DNA of 36,256 nt from a bacterium. GTDB taxonomy: Bacteria; Bacteroidota; Bacteroidia; Cytophagales; Cyclobacteriaceae. Under the pieces are notes generated by a model that was not told where the DNA came from, ran no database searches, and was given only the letters and a program-made list of their open reading frames with translations. Location: positions 1 to 36,256 of the forward strand of contig JANSWY010000046.1 of assembly GCA_024743255.1 (NCBI GenBank), written 5' to 3'. Within the stretch, counting starts at the first letter, position 1. Each line of letters opens with the position of its first letter. A program made the position numbers and the translations under genes. Below, piece after piece: positions 22,560 to 31,323 of the stretch.

Positions 22560-24185
22560 TTATTTGTTAGCCAACTCTTCCGCTTGATCGAAAAGGTCTA
22601 TCGCTTCCAAAAATATCTCATTGGTTTGGTTGAAAATTGGATAAAATCCGTCATTCTTCCAAACACTTCTTGCGATGTGGGCTTTCAAATAATTTACGAT
22701 GAGAGGTTTGGATCTATCAAATTGTTCTTGATTAAAAGGTAATCCATTCTCCTCACCAAGTTTGACCATTTCGTCTAGTGAAGCATCGGTAACCTCAAAG
22801 CTATCAAAGAATTTTTCATATCCCATATTCTCGAGATAACTCTTGTTATCATTTGAATATTTTAATGTGAATTCTCGTAATGTATTGCTAGTAAATAAGC
22901 CATTAAGATAACTACTGCTCATCGTGGTATCTATTGCAACAAAGTAATCCGGAGAAATTCCACCACCTCCGTAAACTTCTCTTCCTTTAGTTGTAAAGAA
23001 TTTTAAGCTATCAGCTACCTTAATACTGTCTTCCTGATACATTTCACCATTAGTGTAACGCTCCAGAATATCTCTTCTGTACTCTTCAGATTTTCCATCA
23101 TACGGTTTCTGGATACTTCTGCCACTTGGTGTGTAGTATCTACTTATTGTTAATCGTAACTCACTTCCATCATTTAGCTCGAAAGGCATTTGAACTAGCC
23201 CTTTACCAAAAGACCTTCTACCAACGATTAAACCTCTGTCATTATCCTGGATAGCTCCAGCAACAATTTCTGACGCAGAGGCGCTACCCTCGTCTATAAG
23301 AACAATAACCGGACTTTTCTCAAAGGATCCGTCTCTTTCAGCTCTGTATTCGGAATCATATCTTGTTTCCTTCCCTTTTGTGTAAACAATCATTGGGTTT
23401 CCAGCGAGTAATTCATCTGCCATTTTAACGGCTCTGTCAAGGTAGCCTCCTGGGTTTCCAGTTAAATCCAAGATGAGTTTTTTCATTCCTTTGTCAACTA
23501 ATCCATTCAGATGGCTCTGGAATTCATCATAAGTAGTAGCAGAGAAACGATTTACTTTAATATATCCTATCTCGTCATCAACCATATAACTAACATCTAC
23601 CGAATACTGTGGTATTTTATCCCTGGTTATAGTGTATTCAAGAAGTTCAGCAACTCCGTCTCTTTTAATGGAAACTTTTACATCTGTTCCTTTCGGGCCT
23701 CTAAGTCTATCAAAAACCCCTTTATTGTTAATGCCAATTCCAGCAACAGTTTCAGCATCTACTTCAACGATTTTATCACCAGCTTGTAATCCAACTGCTT
23801 CACTAGGTCCTCCGGAAAGTGGAGCTACAACATAAATGGTATCTTTGAAAATATTGAATTCAATTCCAATTCCACTGTAATTACCTTGCAACTGCGGTTT
23901 GGTAAGTTTTAATTCTTCACCTGATATATACACTGTGTGGGGATCAAGATCTTCAAGCATGTTGTCGATTGCTTTTTCCACAATCTTATCAGTATCCACA
24001 TTGTCTACATAATCATTATTGATATAAGTAAGAACCTGTCTGAATTTGTAAAGACTCTTGAAAATGTCGTTTTCGTTTGTTGAATCGCCTTTAATATTGG
24101 CTCCAATCAGGATTCCAGCTGCAATAGCGATGGTTAATAATACTGGAAGTCTAACAATGCTTTTGTGGTTATTGATCTCGCTCAC
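22560..24185 (-). CDS. ctpA: C-terminal processing peptidase (S41 family), CtpA-like
   Basis: Membrane-anchored periplasmic serine protease that degrades or trims proteins from their C-termini. A hydrophobic anchor is at about residues 12-30, followed by a helical region, a PDZ domain (about 105-180; GIGIEF, AGDKIVEVD) and the S41 catalytic domain. The Ser-Lys dyad has the expected 25-residue spacing: S303 in SASASEI and K328 in FGKGLVQ. The C-terminal helical extension is normal for the Bacteroidota form (541 aa). The start is GTG, giving MSEINNHK. Followed 6 bp later by hmgA. Confidence 0.94.
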   Translation of the reverse strand: MSEINNHKSIVRLPVLLTIAIAAGILIGANIKGDSTNENDIFKSLYKFRQVLTYINNDYVDNVDTDKIVEKAIDNMLEDLDPHTVYISGEELKLTKPQLQGNYSGIGIEFNIFKDTIYVVAPLSGGPSEAVGLQAGDKIVEVDAETVAGIGINNKGVFDRLRGPKGTDVKVSIKRDGVAELLEYTITRDKIPQYSVDVSYMVDDEIGYIKVNRFSATTYDEFQSHLNGLVDKGMKKLILDLTGNPGGYLDRAVKMADELLAGNPMIVYTKGKETRYDSEYRAERDGSFEKSPVIVLIDEGSASASEIVAGAIQDNDRGLIVGRRSFGKGLVQMPFELNDGSELRLTISRYYTPSGRSIQKPYDGKSEEYRRDILERYTNGEMYQEDSIKVADSLKFFTTKGREVYGGGGISPDYFVAIDTTMSSSYLNGLFTSNTLREFTLKYSNDNKSYLENMGYEKFFDSFEVTDASLDEMVKLGEENGLPFNQEQFDRSKPLIVNYLKAHIARSVWKNDGFYPIFNQTNEIFLEAIDLFDQAEELANK

Positions 24186-24326
24186 TTACCTCTTTATTTT
24201 AGTTTTTTCACCGTTGAATGAAATTAAAAATAGTGAATTTAGTAGTCATATCTACGTTAGATTATTAAATTCGGTTGAATAATTCGATAAAAGGTGTCGT
24301 TTATTCTGACGGAATGTCTGTTTGAT

Positions 24327-24334
24327 TATCTTTG
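24327..24334 (+). promoter_or_regulatory. TAnnTTTG -7 box for the RIC-like gene
   Basis: TATCTTTG, an exact consensus match, ends 7 nt before the ATG at 24342. It supports the 24342 start over one 48 nt upstream, and suggests a leaderless message for the first gene of the ruvX-def group. Confidence 0.5.
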
Positions 24335-24341
24335 CATCTGG

Positions 24342-25091
24342 ATGTTATTGCTAAATAAGAAAATAGGGACTCTCATTGAAGAAGATTTCGTGATCGCAAG
24401 GGCGCTACACTACCTTGGAGTTGATTTCTTATTTCATGCTGACAAAACTATAATCCAGATTTGTAAGGAACGTAAACTTCCTTTGAAAAACGTTCTTCAG
24501 ACATTAGATAGCTTTCATAATTCCAGAACAACTTATAAGAAAAACCTTGAAGCTTATCCGCTGGATTTAGTGATTGGGTATCTAAAACATGCTCACCACA
24601 TTTTTATCAAGGAAAGACTTCCATATGTTTTGAATCTGATTAATCAAATTGATACTAATCAGGTTTCCAACAAAGCGGTTCTTTCTGATCTGCAATTGAT
24701 CTTTCCCGTTTTTGTGGAAGATTTTATCAAACACATTTATGAGGAAGAAGATACGGTGTTTGAGTATATCCTTAAATTGAATCAGGTTATTCAATCCGAT
24801 TATACTACCATTGGAAAATTCATCTACACTAATAAAGTCATTTCTCTTAAAGATGTAGCTCAACATCATGATGAGGAGGATGAGATGGAAGGATTGAGAG
24901 AAATGGTGAATTCTCTTAAGAATATTGACAATGATGATTTGACAGTCAAATTAGTGGTGGCAGAATTGCAAAACTTTGATCTTGAAATGTTAAATCACGC
25001 CAAGGTGGAAAATGAAATCTTATTTCCAAGGGCATGTCAACTTGAGAATGAGTTGCAAAGAATATCAAAGCTAATAAGCCAACAGAATTAG
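24342..25091 (+). CDS. RIC/ScdA-like hemerythrin-domain protein lacking the CCGG motif, 249 aa
   Basis: The layout matches the repair-of-iron-centres family (YtfE, ScdA, DnrN). It has a short N-terminal ScdA_N/DUF542-like domain (about residues 15-60) and a four-helix hemerythrin-like domain with candidate diiron ligands H83/H85/H86 (LKHAHH), H131 and nearby Glu (KHIYEEED), H175/H176 (QHHDEED), H219 and E223/E225 (NHAKVENEILFPR). The usual DFCCGG of the N-domain is replaced by DFLFHA (28-33), so the redox Cys pair is missing. The known family repairs oxidatively damaged Fe-S clusters; this member may act differently. The ATG at 24342 is favoured by a -7 box; its stop touches the ruvX ATG. Confidence 0.75.
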   Translation: MLLLNKKIGTLIEEDFVIARALHYLGVDFLFHADKTIIQICKERKLPLKNVLQTLDSFHNSRTTYKKNLEAYPLDLVIGYLKHAHHIFIKERLPYVLNLINQIDTNQVSNKAVLSDLQLIFPVFVEDFIKHIYEEEDTVFEYILKLNQVIQSDYTTIGKFIYTNKVISLKDVAQHHDEEDEMEGLREMVNSLKNIDNDDLTVKLVVAELQNFDLEMLNHAKVENEILFPRACQLENELQRISKLISQQN

Positions 25092-25505
25092 ATGGGAAGA
25101 GTTATTGGAATAGATTATGGTTCCAAAAGAGTAGGTTTAGCGGTCACAGATCCATTAAAAATTATTGCATCACCCCTTGATACGGTACATTCCAAAGATG
25201 TCATTGAGTTTTTGAAGAACTACATGAAAACCGAAGAGGTGGAGGAGATTGTGGTGGGAATGCCCAAAAACCTTAATAATGAAGATACTAATGCGACACC
25301 ATTAGTAAAGGCTTTTATCAATCTGTTGAAGAAGAATTTTCAGGGTTTAAAGATTATTCTTCAGGATGAAAGATTTACCAGTAAAATGGCTTTAGACGCT
25401 ATGATCGCTGCTGGTTCTTCAAAGAAACAAAGACGAGAAAAAGGCAATATTGATAAAGTAAGTGCCTCAATTATATTACAATCATATTTAGAACAAACGA
25501 AATGA
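25092..25505 (+). CDS. ruvX: Putative pre-16S rRNA nuclease RuvX/YqgF
   Basis: RNase H-fold protein, 137 aa. The N-terminus MGRVIGIDYGSKRVGLAV carries the first catalytic Asp (D8) in the family motif IDYGxKRxG; the central VVGMPKNLN and the QDERFTSKMA segment and the C-terminal KGNIDKVSASIIL complete it. Family members mature 16S rRNA 5' ends; Holliday-junction cleavage is the older proposal. Its start abuts the upstream stop (TAGATG), and it overlaps def by 4 bp. Confidence 0.93.
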   Translation: MGRVIGIDYGSKRVGLAVTDPLKIIASPLDTVHSKDVIEFLKNYMKTEEVEEIVVGMPKNLNNEDTNATPLVKAFINLLKKNFQGLKIILQDERFTSKMALDAMIAAGSSKKQRREKGNIDKVSASIILQSYLEQTK

Positions 25506-26056
25506 TTTACCCTATCGTGATTTATGGAGATCCTGTTTTGAGAAAGAAAGCAGTTGATATTGAAGAGGGATCTATTGATGTGAAGGAATTGGCTACAGAT
25601 ATGTTTGAGACCATGCAGGGAGCTCATGGTATTGGCCTGGCAGCACCTCAAATAGGGAAACCAATCAGAATGTTTATAGTGGATGGCAGACCTCTGGAAG
25701 AAGATGGGATGGAAGACTTTCACAAAGTATTTATCAATCCACAAATTTTGGAAGAAACTGGTGACCCCTGGAAATTTGAGGAGGGTTGTTTAAGTATCCC
25801 TGGTATCAGAGAGGATGTTAGCCGTAACCCTGTTATTCGTATCAGTTATTATGATGAAAACTGGGAGAAACACGAGGATACATTTGATGGTATGAAGGCA
25901 AGAATCATTCAGCATGAATATGATCATATTGAAGGAATTTTGTTTACGGATCATATCAATAACCTCAAAAAAAGGCTTCTAAAAGGCAAACTAGCCAATA
26001 TCAGCAAAGGAAAATTTGATGCTGACTACAGAACCAAATTACCAGCAAAACGATAA
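25502..26056 (+). CDS. def: Peptide deformylase
   Basis: Removes the formyl group from N-terminal Met of new proteins, with a bound Fe/Zn. All three motifs are intact: GIGLAAPQIG (43-52), EGCLS (94-98, ligand C96) and HEYDH (138-142, ligands H138 and H142, catalytic E139). The 184-aa length is normal. The ATG overlaps the ruvX stop (ATGA) and its TAA shares one base with the ATG of the next gene (TAATG), so translation is coupled throughout. Confidence 0.96.
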   Translation: MIYPIVIYGDPVLRKKAVDIEEGSIDVKELATDMFETMQGAHGIGLAAPQIGKPIRMFIVDGRPLEEDGMEDFHKVFINPQILEETGDPWKFEEGCLSIPGIREDVSRNPVIRISYYDENWEKHEDTFDGMKARIIQHEYDHIEGILFTDHINNLKKRLLKGKLANISKGKFDADYRTKLPAKR

Positions 26057-26832
26057 TGAGTAATCTTAAGGTTAGCTTCATTCAATCTGATATTCATTGG
26101 CAGAATATTGATGCTAACCTTGCCATGTTTGAAGAAAAAATCTGGCAGCTTGAGAAGACTGATTTGATCATTCTTCCAGAGATGTTTACTACTGGATTCA
26201 GTATGGATGCCAACAATCTGGCAGAGCCCCATAATAGCAAAACCTTTAGGTGGATGAAGCAAATGTCAGCTCAAACTGACGCCTTACTTATTGGGAGCTA
26301 TATTATTCAATCTTCGGGTAACTACTATAATCGATTGTTTTGTGTCTTTCCTGATAGTTCATTTAAAGAATACGACAAGAGACATCTCTTTTCGTTGGCT
26401 GGTGAAAATGAAAACTACACAGCAGGTACTGAAAAGCTTATTGTGAATTGGCGCCAATGGAATATCTGCCCTCTCATCTGTTATGATCTTAGATTTCCTG
26501 TTTGGTCCAGATCCAAAAATTATGAATATGATCTGCTGATTTATGTTGCCAATTGGCCTAGTCCAAGAGTGAATGCCTGGGACACACTTTTGCAGGCAAG
26601 AGCAATTGAAAATATCGCTTATACTGCTGGAGTTAACCGAATCGGAGTAGATGGATATAAAGCTAATTATTCTGGTAATTCAGCGATATATGATTTTAAA
26701 GGGAATTCCGTAGTTGAGCCAATGATTGATCAGGAAGGTCTTGTAACAGTGGAGTTAGAGAAAAGACCACTGGAAACATTCAGAAAACGCTTTGACTTTC
26801 AGAAGGAAGCAGATGACTTTACTATTGAATAG
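26056..26832 (+). CDS. Nitrilase-superfamily hydrolase, omega-amidase (YafV/Nit2)-like, 258 aa
   Basis: C-N hydrolase with the full Glu-Lys-Cys triad: E42 (LPEMF), K108 (YDKRHLF) and C142 (ICYDLRFP). The MFTTGFSM and GENENYTAGTE segments match the omega-amidase branch, which hydrolyses alpha-ketoglutaramate or alpha-ketosuccinamate, toxic by-products of glutamine and asparagine transamination. Last gene of the tightly packed RIC-ruvX-def group. Its 3' end overlaps the convergent small unknown gene by 11 bp. Confidence 0.9.
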   Translation: MSNLKVSFIQSDIHWQNIDANLAMFEEKIWQLEKTDLIILPEMFTTGFSMDANNLAEPHNSKTFRWMKQMSAQTDALLIGSYIIQSSGNYYNRLFCVFPDSSFKEYDKRHLFSLAGENENYTAGTEKLIVNWRQWNICPLICYDLRFPVWSRSKNYEYDLLIYVANWPSPRVNAWDTLLQARAIENIAYTAGVNRIGVDGYKANYSGNSAIYDFKGNSVVEPMIDQEGLVTVELEKRPLETFRKRFDFQKEADDFTIE

Positions 26833-27202
26833 ACATCAGTTTTTCTAGCAGCTCTTCCTCATCTTTGACTGCTTCTCCTTTTACAAATTCTAGCATATTT
26901 TCAATAACCTCTAACCTACCAGAAAAGTAGAGCTTATCAGAAGGATTGCGTTTTCTTGAGAAATGGTTTAGGAAGCTGGTAATAGTAGCTGATGGTTTGT
27001 TGTTAAGTTCCAGGAACAAAATATTGCTGTCCGACTCATCGATGAGTTTCTTAAGGTTAGTTAACAAGTCCTTTCCACTGTCATTATCAAAATCAATGAA
27101 TTGCCAATTGGGGAACTTAGCCTCAATTTTAATTTTAAGCGAGTTGTTATAATCAAGGTCTTGCCATGATTGATTTCTGAAATGGATAAAAGTAGCAGAC
27201 AC
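26822..27202 (-). CDS. Unknown small cytosolic protein coupled to the T9SS FG-GAP gene, 126 aa
   Basis: I do not recognise the family. No signal peptide or membrane helix; charged alpha/beta-looking sequence with strands (FIHFRNQSW, NWQFIDFDND, NILFLELNN) and helices (a Lys/Leu-rich one near residue 45-54 and an acidic C-terminal one, VKDEEELLEKL). The start is GTG, sharing one base with the TAG of the upstream T9SS gene (TAGTG), so it is translated from the same message. The pairing with a secreted protein suggests, but does not prove, a functional link. Its end overlaps the omega-amidase gene by 11 bp. Confidence 0.65.
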   Translation of the reverse strand: MSATFIHFRNQSWQDLDYNNSLKIKIEAKFPNWQFIDFDNDSGKDLLTNLKKLIDESDSNILFLELNNKPSATITSFLNHFSRKRNPSDKLYFSGRLEVIENMLEFVKGEAVKDEEELLEKLMSIQ

Positions 27203-29313
27203 TATCGCACGTAAAATTTAAATTGAGAATTCCGACCTCTTACAACGTAGAGCCCAGGTTCCAGAGAATAAGTATTGATATCCAACTCCTGACCAGCCTG
27301 AATTTCAGTTTTATCCAGAATGATTTTTCCAGACATATCAGAAATAAAAACTACTTCAGTAGTCGGGGAGTATATTTTTAATATTCCGGCAGAAGCCTGA
27401 ACTGGATTTGGATACGCAATGATTGATTCATCTTCCGGCCTTGTATCCTGTACAAGTTTAAGAGCATGTACACCGCCATTGAGGTTACCGATGATTCCAT
27501 AGGTTTCTCCGGTACCATATAGATCACCAAACACCATTGGGTTTGTTGTGCCAAGTCTAAAGAATGATAGTTCATCAGTATCTGGATTAAATCTATTCAA
27601 CGAGTCTCCAGTCTCATCTTCCTCGTTTTGAAAGATTTCAAGATATCCTCTGGCATCAGATTTAATGATCTCCAATTCACTGTCATCATCAAGGTTGTAG
27701 AATGCTATGGTCGGAAATAGATTAACACCATCGGGAATTGTTCCAAGAAACTGATTATTGGTTAGCTCCAGGTCCGGGATTTCATTGGTGCCATTATTTT
27801 GATAATACTCAATATTCCCAAAACTTTTACCCATGAATAAGTCCATCACTCCATCTGAGTTCCAGTCTATCAAGGTAGGTGTATCATTTCTACTGAAATC
27901 AAAATCCCACTCAATCGGTGTTGCAAAATCTCCAACTGCATTTCCTTCCAGGTATTGGATATGGGAAAATAATCTGTCGGACTCTCCGGCTGAGACTAGA
28001 AGATCCGTATTGCCATCTTCATTAAAATCACCAAATGTTGGGATTAATTTAATCCATTCAAATTGGCTGAGTCCAGCAAAATCATTTGTAATCAATTCGA
28101 ATGAGGGAGCTCTAAATGTACCAGTATTTTGATAATATGATATGGTTCCATAATAGGTCCCGTCATGTAATTCGCCTTTGTTCCCTATAAATAAATCCAA
28201 ATCTCCATCATCATCCCAGTCGTAAAGAGCGGGATAAGATTGCTCACCAACGTCAATCATTGTTGATTGAAGGAATGCATCTGTCTCAAGATTAAAACCA
28301 GGACCTTTGAAAAATCTAACGGATTGATTGTAATCCATGAAATATCCATCGTTTCGAAGATTATTCCCTACAATAGCATCATCAATTCCATCATTATCAT
28401 AATCTGCGAAGAAAATAATTGGATAACTCTTAAACTCCGTAATTGAGAAATTATCCGTCCTAAATGAACTAAAGTCGGGACTTGCAAATTCCCCAGCATT
28501 TGGAAGAAATGCCAGCTCAGTACATCCATCGATTCCTACATAAACATCATCCTGATAAATGGTTATTGATTTGGAGGCTGCATGCTCCTGTCGACCAGCG
28601 GTTCCTTCTTCACAAGGAGCTCCATTGAAAACAAAATCGTTACAGTTACATTCTTCAATTGATCCCCAGAATGAATCAACCTTATCATAGCTTAAACCTG
28701 GTTCTCCACTATCCTCGATACTAATATTCTTGTAAAAAGTCATGTAATTTCCTGTGGCGAAATCAAAAACAAGAATATCAATGTCGCCATCTTTGTCAAA
28801 GTCCCCAACAGCGGGGTAATCAGAGCTGGTAACTACCAAATTTACCTCTGATCCGTTACTGAGTGACTTTAAATTGTCAGCTGCTACTTCCCAGGAATTA
28901 GATTCTTCTGTTGAAGTATTTAAATAGACACGAACACCAAAGCTGGTATGCGTAAAAATATCGTTTAAGCCATCATTATTGAAATCAGCTGTGATTAGCC
29001 AATTCTGAATATCATCAGGTAGATTGTCTGTTAAGTGGGGCCTCCAGATATATTCTCCTGCTTCAAGTTCAAATGCATATGCCAAATCATTTGATCGATC
29101 GAAAATGACTAATTCTCTTACTCTATCTCCATTTAAGTCGATCCAATTCAGGTGCACTCCATTTAGTCCTCCAGCAAAAGGATTGCTTAATGTTTCCCCA
29201 TTTTTAATAACCGATATAGATTGATCATACTGAAACAGTTGGCCTTTACCTTCCCGGGAGAGGGAGAATAACAAAAGAAAAACCAATGTTGATATTGACT
29301 TGTTGATATACAA
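27202..29313 (-). CDS. Secreted FG-GAP/VCBS repeat protein with T9SS sorting domain, 703 aa
   Basis: N-terminal signal peptide (STLVFLLLFSLSREGKGQ). The body carries at least six calcium-binding FG-GAP-type motifs: ADFNNDGLNDIF, GDFDKDGDIDIL, ADYDNDGIDDAI, YDWDDDGDLDLF, GDFNEDGNTDLL and IDWNSDGVMDLF, which form blades of a beta-propeller. A Cys-containing insert (CNCNDF..CEEG) sits between blades. The last ~75 residues (IAYPNPVQASAG ... GLYVVRG) are a type A T9SS C-terminal sorting domain, directing export across the outer membrane and cell-surface attachment. The start is set at a TTG; the N-terminus is slightly uncertain. Ligand unknown. Confidence 0.85.
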   Translation of the reverse strand: MYINKSISTLVFLLLFSLSREGKGQLFQYDQSISVIKNGETLSNPFAGGLNGVHLNWIDLNGDRVRELVIFDRSNDLAYAFELEAGEYIWRPHLTDNLPDDIQNWLITADFNNDGLNDIFTHTSFGVRVYLNTSTEESNSWEVAADNLKSLSNGSEVNLVVTSSDYPAVGDFDKDGDIDILVFDFATGNYMTFYKNISIEDSGEPGLSYDKVDSFWGSIEECNCNDFVFNGAPCEEGTAGRQEHAASKSITIYQDDVYVGIDGCTELAFLPNAGEFASPDFSSFRTDNFSITEFKSYPIIFFADYDNDGIDDAIVGNNLRNDGYFMDYNQSVRFFKGPGFNLETDAFLQSTMIDVGEQSYPALYDWDDDGDLDLFIGNKGELHDGTYYGTISYYQNTGTFRAPSFELITNDFAGLSQFEWIKLIPTFGDFNEDGNTDLLVSAGESDRLFSHIQYLEGNAVGDFATPIEWDFDFSRNDTPTLIDWNSDGVMDLFMGKSFGNIEYYQNNGTNEIPDLELTNNQFLGTIPDGVNLFPTIAFYNLDDDSELEIIKSDARGYLEIFQNEEDETGDSLNRFNPDTDELSFFRLGTTNPMVFGDLYGTGETYGIIGNLNGGVHALKLVQDTRPEDESIIAYPNPVQASAGILKIYSPTTEVVFISDMSGKIILDKTEIQAGQELDINTYSLEPGLYVVRGRNSQFKFYVR

Positions 29314-29390
29314 ATTAAAATACTTTATGACCTTAGGGTTTTATGAATACAATATTGATTTAATTTTACCTAATTAACTAACGTAATTCA

Positions 29391-30659
29391 ATGGACAATT
29401 ATATAGAGTTTCTTTACTCTAAATTCCTTCAAAGCGACGGAGTATGTACGGATACCAGAAAGATTTCTAAAGGGAACATGTTTTTTGCATTGAAGGGTCC
29501 AAATTTCAATGGTAATAAATATGCTGAGGCAGCAATTGAGGCCGGAGCAAAGTTTGCTGTTGTGGATGAGAAGGAATATGATCTTGGAGAGGAATACATC
29601 CTTGTAGAAGACGTTTTAACCGCATTGCAGGATTTAGCAAGATTTTACCGCTCCAGGTTTAAAAATCCAGTATTTGGCTTAACTGGATCGAACGGAAAAA
29701 CTACCACTAAGGAATTAATCAATGAAGTGCTGTCTAAGAAATATATTACCAGTGCTACAGCTGGTAATTTAAACAATCATATTGGGGTGCCTCTTACTGT
29801 CCTTGATATACTCCCTCAAACGGAAATTGCAATAGTTGAGATGGGAGCAAGTGCTGTAGGAGAAATTGCATTGTTGTCCAGCATTTGTGATCCGGATGCA
29901 GGACTGATCACCAACATTGGAAAAGCGCATACAGAGACGTTTGGAGGAATAGAAGGAGTCATAAGAGGTAAGAGTGAGTTGTTTGATCATCTTCGCAAGA
30001 AGGATGCCCAGGTTTTTATTAATCAGAATGATAAGGTCTTATCCAATATGGCTAAGCGATTTCCAACTGGAATTTCATACCCTCCGGTTGACCTGATGCT
30101 GGTTTCTGCAAATCCGTTTTTAGTTTATTCTGTGGGTGATAAAGAGGTAGTAACCAATCTTATCGGAGACTATAATTTTGATAACATAGGAGCTGCGGTT
30201 GCAATTGGGCGATACTATTCTGTGCCCGAAAATGATATACATCAGGCAATCTCTCAATACACTCCTACAAACAACAGATCTCAGGTAGTAAAGGAGGGAA
30301 GCAATCAAATTATACAGGACGCTTATAATGCTAATCCAGATTCCATGAAAGCTGCTGTGGTTAATCTTTCTAACCTGGATGGTAAGAAAGTTGCCATTCT
30401 TGGCGATATGAATGAATTGGAAGATCCAGAGGAGGAACACAAGGCTCTTGGCGAGTTGGTAGGTTCACTCAATTTTGATCAGGTGATATTTTGTGGCAAA
30501 CAGATTGAGGCCGCAAGCAAAGTTCTTCCGGGAAGTTTGTATTTTGGAAACACAAGTGCTTTAATTGATCATTTGAGTAATCATAAATTTGAGAATTCCT
30601 CTATCCTGGTAAAAGCATCAAGAGGTTTGCAATTCGAGAAGCTGTATGACCATTTTTAA
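29391..30659 (+). CDS. murF: UDP-MurNAc-tripeptide--D-Ala-D-Ala ligase
   Basis: Adds D-Ala-D-Ala to the peptidoglycan precursor, with ATP. The N-terminal Mur ligase substrate domain (about 1-85) has TDTRKISKGNMFFALKG. The central domain has the P-loop GLTGSNGKTTTKE (96-108, K103) and NNHIGVPLTVL. The C-terminal domain has DAYNANPDSMKAA and ILGDMNEL. The 422-aa length is normal for the Bacteroidota form. It stands outside a mur-fts cluster here. It is divergent from the T9SS gene and followed 13 bp later by the DUF2461 gene. Confidence 0.95.
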   Translation: MDNYIEFLYSKFLQSDGVCTDTRKISKGNMFFALKGPNFNGNKYAEAAIEAGAKFAVVDEKEYDLGEEYILVEDVLTALQDLARFYRSRFKNPVFGLTGSNGKTTTKELINEVLSKKYITSATAGNLNNHIGVPLTVLDILPQTEIAIVEMGASAVGEIALLSSICDPDAGLITNIGKAHTETFGGIEGVIRGKSELFDHLRKKDAQVFINQNDKVLSNMAKRFPTGISYPPVDLMLVSANPFLVYSVGDKEVVTNLIGDYNFDNIGAAVAIGRYYSVPENDIHQAISQYTPTNNRSQVVKEGSNQIIQDAYNANPDSMKAAVVNLSNLDGKKVAILGDMNELEDPEEEHKALGELVGSLNFDQVIFCGKQIEAASKVLPGSLYFGNTSALIDHLSNHKFENSSILVKASRGLQFEKLYDHF

Positions 30660-30672
30660 AAATTAAGAATAC

Positions 30673-31323
30673 ATGAAGGAAGTACTATCATTTTTAGAGG
30701 ATCTAAAGGGGAATAATCACAAAGACTGGATGGATGCTAACAAGCCAAGATATAAAGCTTCCAGGGAATCATTTTTATCATTAGTTACAGAAGTCATTGA
30801 TGGTATCTCCCAATTCGATCCATCAATAGTGGGTACTGAAGCCAAGAATTGTGTTTTTAGATTGAATAGGGATATTAGGTTCTCAAAAGACAAAAGTCCA
30901 TATAAAACGAATTTTGGTGCATCAATATCAGCAGGCGGTAAGAAAAGTCCAGATGCGGGCTACTATGTGCATATAATGCCTGGAAATAATTTTATAGGTG
31001 GAGGTATGTACATGCCAGAAGCAGCGACTCTCAAAAAGGTTAGACAGGAAATTGATTACAACACAGAGGATTTGCTTAAAATAATTGATGATCAGAATTT
31101 CAAAAAGGTATTTGGTAGCATACAGGGTGATGCTTTAAAGACAGCTCCAAAAGGATATCCAAAAGACCATCCTCACATCGATTTGCTAAAGAGAAAGAGT
31201 TTTTTCTTTCTTCATCAAATTTCAGATGCTGACTTAAAGAAGGCTGGATTATCTAATACAATAGCTCAAAAATTTGAACTTCTATTTCCTTTCATTCAAT
31301 TTATGAATGCTTCTCTGGATTAA
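30673..31323 (+). CDS. DUF2461 family protein (TIGR02453), 216 aa
   Basis: A conserved protein of unknown function. Family hallmarks: LEDLKGNNHKDWMDANKPRY (8-27), FRLNRDIRFSKDKSPYKTNF in the middle, and GYYVHIMPGNNFIGGGMY. No signal peptide or membrane segment, so cytosolic. It follows murF by 13 bp and is probably on its transcript, but no functional link is established. The 3' end overlaps the convergent AsmA-like gene by 4 bp. Confidence 0.88.
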   Translation: MKEVLSFLEDLKGNNHKDWMDANKPRYKASRESFLSLVTEVIDGISQFDPSIVGTEAKNCVFRLNRDIRFSKDKSPYKTNFGASISAGGKKSPDAGYYVHIMPGNNFIGGGMYMPEAATLKKVRQEIDYNTEDLLKIIDDQNFKKVFGSIQGDALKTAPKGYPKDHPHIDLLKRKSFFFLHQISDADLKKAGLSNTIAQKFELLFPFIQFMNASLD

